Part shown: piece by piece, positions 58,720 to 64,000 of the stretch | Layout: each line of letters opens with the position of its first letter | Numbering within the stretch: the first letter of the stretch is position 1 | From: Burkholderiaceae bacterium | GTDB lineage: Bacteria > Pseudomonadota > Gammaproteobacteria > Burkholderiales > Burkholderiaceae_B | Length of the DNA stretch: 64,000 nucleotides | Direction of reading: 5' to 3' | Assembly: GCA_021208885.1 (NCBI GenBank) | Contig: JAJOJF010000009.1 | Location: forward strand, 1 to 64,000 | The notes under the pieces: generated by a model | Databases searched by the model: none | What the model was told of the DNA's origin: nothing | Seen by the model: only the letters and a program-made list of their open reading frames with translations | Position numbers and translations under genes: made by a program

Positions 58720-60038
58720 TTACAAGATGATCCGACGGAAGTCCGCCAGCAAGCTGCCAAGATAGGCGTTAAAGCGTGCAGCTGCGCCCCATCGATCACG
58801 CGGTGATCGTAGGAGAGTGACAGCGGCAATGTCAGGCGTGGCACGAACTGCTTGCCATCCCAAACAGGCTTCATGAATGACTTGGACACACCCAGAATCG
58901 CCACTTCTGGCGCATTGATAATGGGCGTGAAGTCCGTGCCGCCTATGCCACCGAGTGACGAGATCGACATGCAACCGCCGGTCATCTGTGCCGGTGACAG
59001 CTTGCCGTCACGAGCAAGCTTGGCAAGATCAGACGTTTCTTGAGCCAGCTCCAGCACGCCTTTTTTGTCGGCATTCATGATCACTGGCACCACCAGGCCA
59101 TTGGGCGTGTCTGCGGCAAAGCCGATGTTGTAGTAGCGCTTGAGCACCAGGTTGTCGCCATCAAGCGAGGCATTGAATTCAGGGTATTTCTTCAAAGCCG
59201 CAACCACGGCCTTGATCAAAAACGCCAGCATGGTGACCTTGATGCCAGCCCGCTCGTACTCTTTATTCAGTGTCTTGCGCAGCTCTTCGAGTTCCGTGAT
59301 ATCGGCTTCATCATTGTTGGTGACATGCGGGATCATCACCCAGTTACGATGCAGGTTCGCACCCGAGATCTTTTTGATGCGCGACAGGGGCTTGGCCTCA
59401 ATCTCACCAAACTTCGCAAAATCCACCTTCGGCCACGGCAAGAGGTCAAGCCCAACGCCCGAACCACCACCGCTAGCAGCAGCCACTGCACCGCCGCCCT
59501 GCATCACACCCTTGACGAACTGCTGCACGTCTTCCTGGGTGATACGGCCTTTGGGGCCGGAACCGTTAACTTTGGCTAGATCAACACCCAATTCACGCGC
59601 AAACTTGCGCACCGACGGTGAGGCATGTGGCAACTGTCCCGGCGCGGTAGGCACGGCAAGGCTGGCTGTCGGTGAGGCGGGTGCAGCAGGCACCGCAGGT
59701 GCGGGCGTTGCTGCTGGCGCTGGTGCTGGCGCTGCCTTGGGTTCTTGCGGCTTGGCTTCTTGGGCTGCTTCTGCCTTAGGGGCAGCCGAAGCTGCCGCAC
59801 CTGCTTGCACATGCAGAATCACGCTGCCTTCGTTGACCTTGTCACCGATTTTGATGTCAATTTTTTTGACCACGCCACCCGTTGACGCCGGTATTTCCAT
59901 TGACGCTTTATCTGATTCGACCGTGATCAGGCTTTGCTCGGGTTCAATGGTGTCGCCAACGTTCACCAAAATCTCAATAACCTCGACGTCCTTAAAGTCA
60001 CCAATGTCGGGCACTTTGACTGCTGTTAAATCGCTCAT
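58720..60038 (-). CDS. aceF: Dihydrolipoyllysine-residue acetyltransferase (pyruvate dehydrogenase E2), 3' frameshift
   Basis: E2 core of pyruvate dehydrogenase: one lipoyl domain (1-80, K44 in ESDKASME), Ala/Pro linker, peripheral-subunit-binding domain (about 138-178, [12 protein letters not shown]) and catalytic domain (about 205-418) with DHRVIDGA (411-418). Just after DHRVIDG the frame shifts: the expected ending [18 protein letters not shown] and its TAA (58722-58720) are in another frame. One base is missing at about 58785-58787 (GATGGGGC then GCAGCTGCACGC). As read, the frame runs on into lpdA, giving a 1037-residue E2-E3 fusion (56925-60038). It could be a sequencing error or a real fusion. 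Confidence 0.9.
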
Positions 60039-60064
60039 CGTTCTGTCTCCTTCGTGCTCGACAA

Positions 60065-62776
60065 TCAGGCGTAGGCTGGGTTGGGCTTGTTGGGGTTGAT
60101 GCCGTACTTGGCAATTGCCTGGGCGGGTGCGTCCTTGTCAACCTTGCCTTCGCGAGCCAGTTCTACAAGGGTTGCCAGCACCACAAAGCGACGATCGACC
60201 TCAAAGTGCTCGCGCAATTTGGCGCGGAAGTCCGAACGGCCAAAGCCATCAGTGCCCAGCACCTTGTAGCGACGGCCCTCGGGGATGAACGGACGGATCT
60301 GGTCAGCAAAGAGCTTCATGTAGTCGGTGGACGCCACAATGGGCCCTTCGGTTTTTTCCAGTAACTGGGTGACGTATGGCACTTGTGGCTTGGCACCCGG
60401 GTGCAACATGTTGTGACGCTCGCAGTCCATGCCGTTGCGGCGCAACTCGGTAAAGCTTGTGGCGCTCCAGACGTCGGCGTAAACACCCCAGTCTTCTTGC
60501 AACAGATCAGCTGCGGCAATCACTTCACGCAGGATCGTGCCTGAACCCAAGAGTTGGGCTTTCGGTGCGTCTTTGCTCTTAGCCTTGGCCGCGGGCTTGA
60601 TCTTGTACATGCCCTTCAGAATGCCCTCCTCGTCACCGGTCTTTAGTCCCGGCTGGGCATAGTTCTCGTTCATGAGCGTGATGTAGAAGTACACGTTCTC
60701 TTGGTCTTCGACCATGCGCTTCAGACCACTTTGAATGATCACAGCCACTTCATGCGCAAAGGTTGGATCGTAAGAGACGCAGTTCGGAATGACTGACGAC
60801 AGAATGTGGCTGTGCCCGTCTTCGTGCTGCAAACCTTCGCCGTTTAGGGTCGTGCGACCAGCCGTGCCGCCGAGCAAGAACCCTCGTGCCTGCATGTCAC
60901 CGGCTGCCCATGCCAGATCGCCAACACGCTGGAAACCGAACATGGAGTAGTAGATAAAGAACGGGATCATGATGCGGTTGTTCGTCGAGTACGACGTTGC
61001 TGCCGCAATCCAGGAACTAAATGCACCCGCTTCATTAATGCCTTCTTGCAGTAACTGACCGTTGGCCGATTCCTTGTAGTACATGACTTGGTCTTTGTCG
61101 ACGGGCACATACTTTTGGCCTTCAGGGGCATAGATGCCAATCTGACGGAACAAGCCTTCCATGCCGAAGGTACGGGACTCGTCAGCCAGAATCGGCACCA
61201 CACGTGGGCCGATTTCCTTGTCGCGCAGGATTTGATTGAGCGAGCGCACAAAGGCTTGCGTGGTGGAAATCTCACGGCCTTCTGGTGTGGGATCAAGAAT
61301 CGGGCGGAACACCTCGAGTGCGGGAACCTTCAACTTCTCATCGGCTTGAACACGACGCTTGGGCAAGTACCCACCAAGTGCCTTGCGACGCTCATGCAGG
61401 TACTGCATCTCAGGCGAGTCTTCAGCGGGCTTGAAGTAAGGAATCTTCTCAAGCTGATCGTCTGGCACCGGAATGTTGAAACGATCGCGGAACTCGCGAA
61501 TCGAGTCGAGATCGAGTTTTTTCTGCTGGTGAGCAGGGTTCTGGCCTTGAGCCACATGACCCAGACCATAGCCCTTGATCGTCTTGGCCAGAATCACGGT
61601 CGGCTGGCCAACATGCTTGGTGGCGGCATCGAATGCGGCGTATACCTTGTGTGGGTCGTGGCCGCCACGATTCAAGCGCCAGATGTCTTCATCGCTCATG
61701 CGTGAGACCATCTCAAGCAACTTGGGGTGCTTGCCAAAGAAGTGCTCGCGCACAAACTTGCCATCGTTGGCTTTAAATGCCTGGTACTCACCGTCAACCG
61801 CCTCTTCCATGACTTTGCGCAAGATGCCTTCCTTGTCGCTTGCCAAAAGCGGATCCCAGTAGCCACCCCAAACCAGTTTGATGACATTCCAGCCGCTGCC
61901 GCGGAAGTCGCCCTCGAGCTCCTGGATGATCTTGCCGTTGCCACGCACCGGGCCGTCCAAGCGCTGCAGGTTGCAGTTGATAACAAAGATCAGGTTGTCC
62001 AACTTCTCACGAGCTGCCAGACTGATCGCACCCAAGGATTCGGGCTCGTCCATCTCGCCGTCACCGCAGAACACCCAGACCTTTCGCTTGCTGGTGTCGG
62101 CAATCCCACGGGCATGCAAGTATTTCAGGAACCTGGCCTGATAGATCGCCATCAAGGGGCCCAAGCCCATGGACACGGTCGGGAACTGCCAGAACTCTGG
62201 CATCAATTTGGGATGAGGGTAAGAAGACAAACCTTTGCCATCCACCTCTTGGCGGAAGTTGTCCAACTGCTCTTCAGTCAGTCGACCTTCGAGGTATGCA
62301 CGGCCATACATGCCGGGCGATGAGTGGCCCTGGAAATACACCAGATCCCCACCATGCTCTTCATTCTCCGCATGCCAGAAGTGGTTTTGGCCACAACCTA
62401 TCATGGTGGCTAGCGACGCAAACGAGGCAATGTGACCACCGAGATCACCGCCATCAGGCGGGTTGTGCTTGTTGGCCTTGACCACCATGGCCATGGCGTT
62501 CCAGCGAATATAGCTACGGATCTTGGCCTCAAGCTCCATGTTGCCGGGGTGCCCTACCTGTTCACCCACTGAAATCGTGTTCAAGTAGGCAGTGTTCGGA
62601 GAAAACGGGATATGGGCGCCAGAGCGGCGGGCTTGATCGATCAAGCGTTCCAACAAGTAGTGCGCGCGCTCTGGTCCTTCACGTTCGAGCACAGCGGCTA
62701 GCGCCTGCATCCACTCTTCGGTTTCAAGGGTGTCAGGGTCGTTGGCGGCCTGATACGTCAATGCGGGGTTGCCCAT
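60065..62776 (-). CDS. aceE: Pyruvate dehydrogenase E1 component (homodimeric)
   Basis: Thiamine diphosphate-dependent decarboxylation of pyruvate and acetyl transfer to E2 lipoate. 903 residues, the usual size for AceE. The ThDP motif runs from [15 protein letters not shown] to [11 protein letters not shown]; the family segments [18 protein letters not shown] (start) and [14 protein letters not shown] are present. ATG 62776 has AAAGGAG 6 bases upstream and is preferred over 62803. It is the first gene of aceE-aceF-lpdA, with a 26-base gap to aceF. Confidence 0.96.
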   Translation of the reverse strand: MGNPALTYQAANDPDTLETEEWMQALAAVLEREGPERAHYLLERLIDQARRSGAHIPFSPNTAYLNTISVGEQVGHPGNMELEAKIRSYIRWNAMAMVVKANKHNPPDGGDLGGHIASFASLATMIGCGQNHFWHAENEEHGGDLVYFQGHSSPGMYGRAYLEGRLTEEQLDNFRQEVDGKGLSSYPHPKLMPEFWQFPTVSMGLGPLMAIYQARFLKYLHARGIADTSKRKVWVFCGDGEMDEPESLGAISLAAREKLDNLIFVINCNLQRLDGPVRGNGKIIQELEGDFRGSGWNVIKLVWGGYWDPLLASDKEGILRKVMEEAVDGEYQAFKANDGKFVREHFFGKHPKLLEMVSRMSDEDIWRLNRGGHDPHKVYAAFDAATKHVGQPTVILAKTIKGYGLGHVAQGQNPAHQQKKLDLDSIREFRDRFNIPVPDDQLEKIPYFKPAEDSPEMQYLHERRKALGGYLPKRRVQADEKLKVPALEVFRPILDPTPEGREISTTQAFVRSLNQILRDKEIGPRVVPILADESRTFGMEGLFRQIGIYAPEGQKYVPVDKDQVMYYKESANGQLLQEGINEAGAFSSWIAAATSYSTNNRIMIPFFIYYSMFGFQRVGDLAWAAGDMQARGFLLGGTAGRTTLNGEGLQHEDGHSHILSSVIPNCVSYDPTFAHEVAVIIQSGLKRMVEDQENVYFYITLMNENYAQPGLKTGDEEGILKGMYKIKPAAKAKSKDAPKAQLLGSGTILREVIAAADLLQEDWGVYADVWSATSFTELRRNGMDCERHNMLHPGAKPQVPYVTQLLEKTEGPIVASTDYMKLFADQIRPFIPEGRRYKVLGTDGFGRSDFRAKLREHFEVDRRFVVLATLVELAREGKVDKDAPAQAIAKYGINPNKPNPAYA

Positions 62777-63190
62777 TGCCATCTCCTTTGATGTGAGCGC
62801 CAATTCTGGGTGGACATGGCGCTGTGTCTGCTTGTGACTTGATTCTAGGGGCTACTGGATGACAGGGCAAGAAAAATTTCACTATTTGGATTGACTTTTT
62901 GTATTGTGAAAGATAATCTGGGAGATTCCTTCTGGGACGATTTGGGTCAGATGTTGGATCACCGCTTGAGACCGCTCAAGGACCTGCCTCATGCCTCATG
63001 TTGCTGAGAAGATTAGCCAGAATTACCGTCATGTCCCGCGGCAACCACTAGAGATTGACTAGTCGCATCCCAAGCAGAGCATTATCAGAACATGATCAGT
63101 CTTACAGACCGAAAGGTCACATGAGATAACACGTAGAAGGTTTGCCGGGTCTAAATCGGATAAGCCATTCATGATCAGCGAGCATCAGAA
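62777..63190. other. Intergenic region upstream of aceE
   Basis: 414 bases between the divergent aceE and AAA-ATPase-like genes. An inverted pair TTTCAC (62877-62882) and GTGAAA (62906-62911) lies about 100-135 bases before aceE and might be a regulatory site; no PdhR box was recognised. No gene or RNA is seen. Confidence 0.4.
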
Positions 63191-64000
63191 ATGACGACAA
63201 AAAATCGCCTAAGGCTACCGATCGGCATTCAAACATTCTCGGAAATCCGCGAAGGCGGATACTATTATGTCGATAAGACACCCCATATTGAACGGCTAGT
63301 CAACCAGAACAAGTACTACTTTTTGTCTCGCCCCAGACGGTTCGGTAAAAGCCTGCTGCTCGATACCTTGCGCTGCCTGTTTGACGGCCACCAGGATTTA
63401 TTCGAAGGCCTCTACATTTATGATAAGTGGGACTGGCAGATAAAGCACCCCGTCATTCGCCTAAGCTTTGGTAGCGGTGTCATGCGCGATCGAGGTGAGC
63501 TTGATGTACGGATTCGTGATCAGATTCAAGTTGCTCGCAATGACCTTGGCCTGCCACCAGCCACACGAACAGATATCGCCGGTGAATTTTTAGCGCTGAT
63601 CAGAGACGCGCATGATCAATATCAACAACCAGTTGTTGTGCTTATCGATGAATATGACAAACCCATCTTAGACAACATCCTTGATCCTGATAAAGCCAGA
63701 GAACTGCGCGAAGGTTTGAAGAACCTGTACAGCGCGCTCAAGGACGCCGATCCGCACCTGCGAATGGTCTTGCTAACTGGGGTATCCAAATTTAGTAAGG
63801 CCAGCCTGTTTTCTGGGTTGAATAACTTACGAGACATCACACTTTCGCCTGAATACGCCACGGTTTGCGGCTATACCGATGAGGATATTGATCGCGTATT
63901 TGAACCAGAGCTTGGTGCGCTTGATCGAGACATGGTCCGTGACTGGTACAACGGCTACCGTTGGGGAGGACAAGACGTCACCTCGGTTTACAACCCATTT
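63191..64000 (+). CDS. AAA-ATPase-like protein (PF09820 type), partial at the window edge
   Basis: 270 codons are open to the right edge with no stop. The start reads MTTKNRLRLPIGIQTFSEIR, then YYYVDKTPHIERL and the P-loop-like FLSRPRRFGKSLLLDTL. Walker B is VVVLIDEYDKPI, and LLTGVSKFSKASLFSGLNN is the family sensor segment. Proteins of this family carry a C-terminal PD-(D/E)XK nuclease domain, which would lie beyond the window. Their function is unknown; they are common in host-associated and mobile-rich genomes. The ATG has only a weak GAG upstream. Confidence 0.85.
   Translation, partial: MTTKNRLRLPIGIQTFSEIREGGYYYVDKTPHIERLVNQNKYYFLSRPRRFGKSLLLDTLRCLFDGHQDLFEGLYIYDKWDWQIKHPVIRLSFGSGVMRDRGELDVRIRDQIQVARNDLGLPPATRTDIAGEFLALIRDAHDQYQQPVVVLIDEYDKPILDNILDPDKARELREGLKNLYSALKDADPHLRMVLLTGVSKFSKASLFSGLNNLRDITLSPEYATVCGYTDEDIDRVFEPELGALDRDMVRDWYNGYRWGGQDVTSVYNPF

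Overview
The window looks like a chromosomal segment of a betaproteobacterium, most likely Burkholderiales near Alcaligenaceae. The basis is a Bug-type (TctC) periplasmic binding protein, a pyruvate dehydrogenase whose E3 carries its own N-terminal lipoyl domain, MsbA/KdkA/LpxO-type LPS genes, an rrn leader of the betaproteobacterial kind and moderate GC. This is inference from gene content, not a phylogeny.

Layout. 1-326: the promoter and leader of a ribosomal RNA operon leaving the window to the left, divergent from rng (RNase G). 1.8-9.6 kb: an LPS/lipid A core block (msbA, a GT9 heptosyltransferase, a YdcF-like protein, an O-antigen ligase, an FkbM methyltransferase, an unrecognised protein and a second GT9 enzyme) whose last gene starts inside the 3' end of dnaE. 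13.1-20.8 kb: a degenerate LpxO-like protein, hrpA, argA, yggX and a third GT9 enzyme. 21.1-22.2 kb: a lone GSU2403-type nucleotidyltransferase with inverted repeats at its start. 22.3-29.5 kb: phoU, then (transcribed leftwards) the putrescine uptake operon potFGHI chained by 4-bp overlaps and 2-6 bp gaps to a Spx/YffB-like gene, rmuC and rpiA. 29.6-38 kb: kdkA, an FtsX-like permease, radA, alr, DUF486, a HerA-like ATPase and a CDGSH protein. 38.3-42.1 kb: accessory genes (hipBA, an orphan Bug protein, a frameshifted small ORF, hicBA). 42.1-49.3 kb: guaA, guaB and purL. 49.8-50.7 kb: a FitAB-like toxin-antitoxin pair tail-to-tail with an orphan VapB-like antitoxin. 50.9-53.6 kb: an acyl-CoA synthetase and a thiolase. 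53.8-56.7 kb: a defence-like island with an AbiEii-type nucleotidyltransferase toxin, a winged-helix-like partner, a five-unit 22-bp tandem repeat array and a DUF4143 AAA ATPase. 56.9-62.8 kb: the pyruvate dehydrogenase operon aceE-aceF-lpdA. 63.2-64 kb: the 5' part of an AAA-ATPase-like gene cut by the window edge.

Most worth a second look: (1) the exact 22-bp-period repeat array at 55329-55438, just upstream of the DUF4143 ATPase; (2) a one-base deletion near the 3' end of aceF that removes its stop and fuses E2 in frame to E3 (lpdA); (3) an LpxO homologue that has lost an iron-ligand histidine; (4) the toxin-first AbiEii operon behind a perfect 14-bp palindrome; (5) a short ORF next to hicBA broken only in a run of seven A.

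Start codons were reassigned by reading ribosome-binding sites and family N-termini where the longest frame was clearly too long (msbA, dnaE, guaA, guaB, aceE, potF, the HerA-like gene and others).
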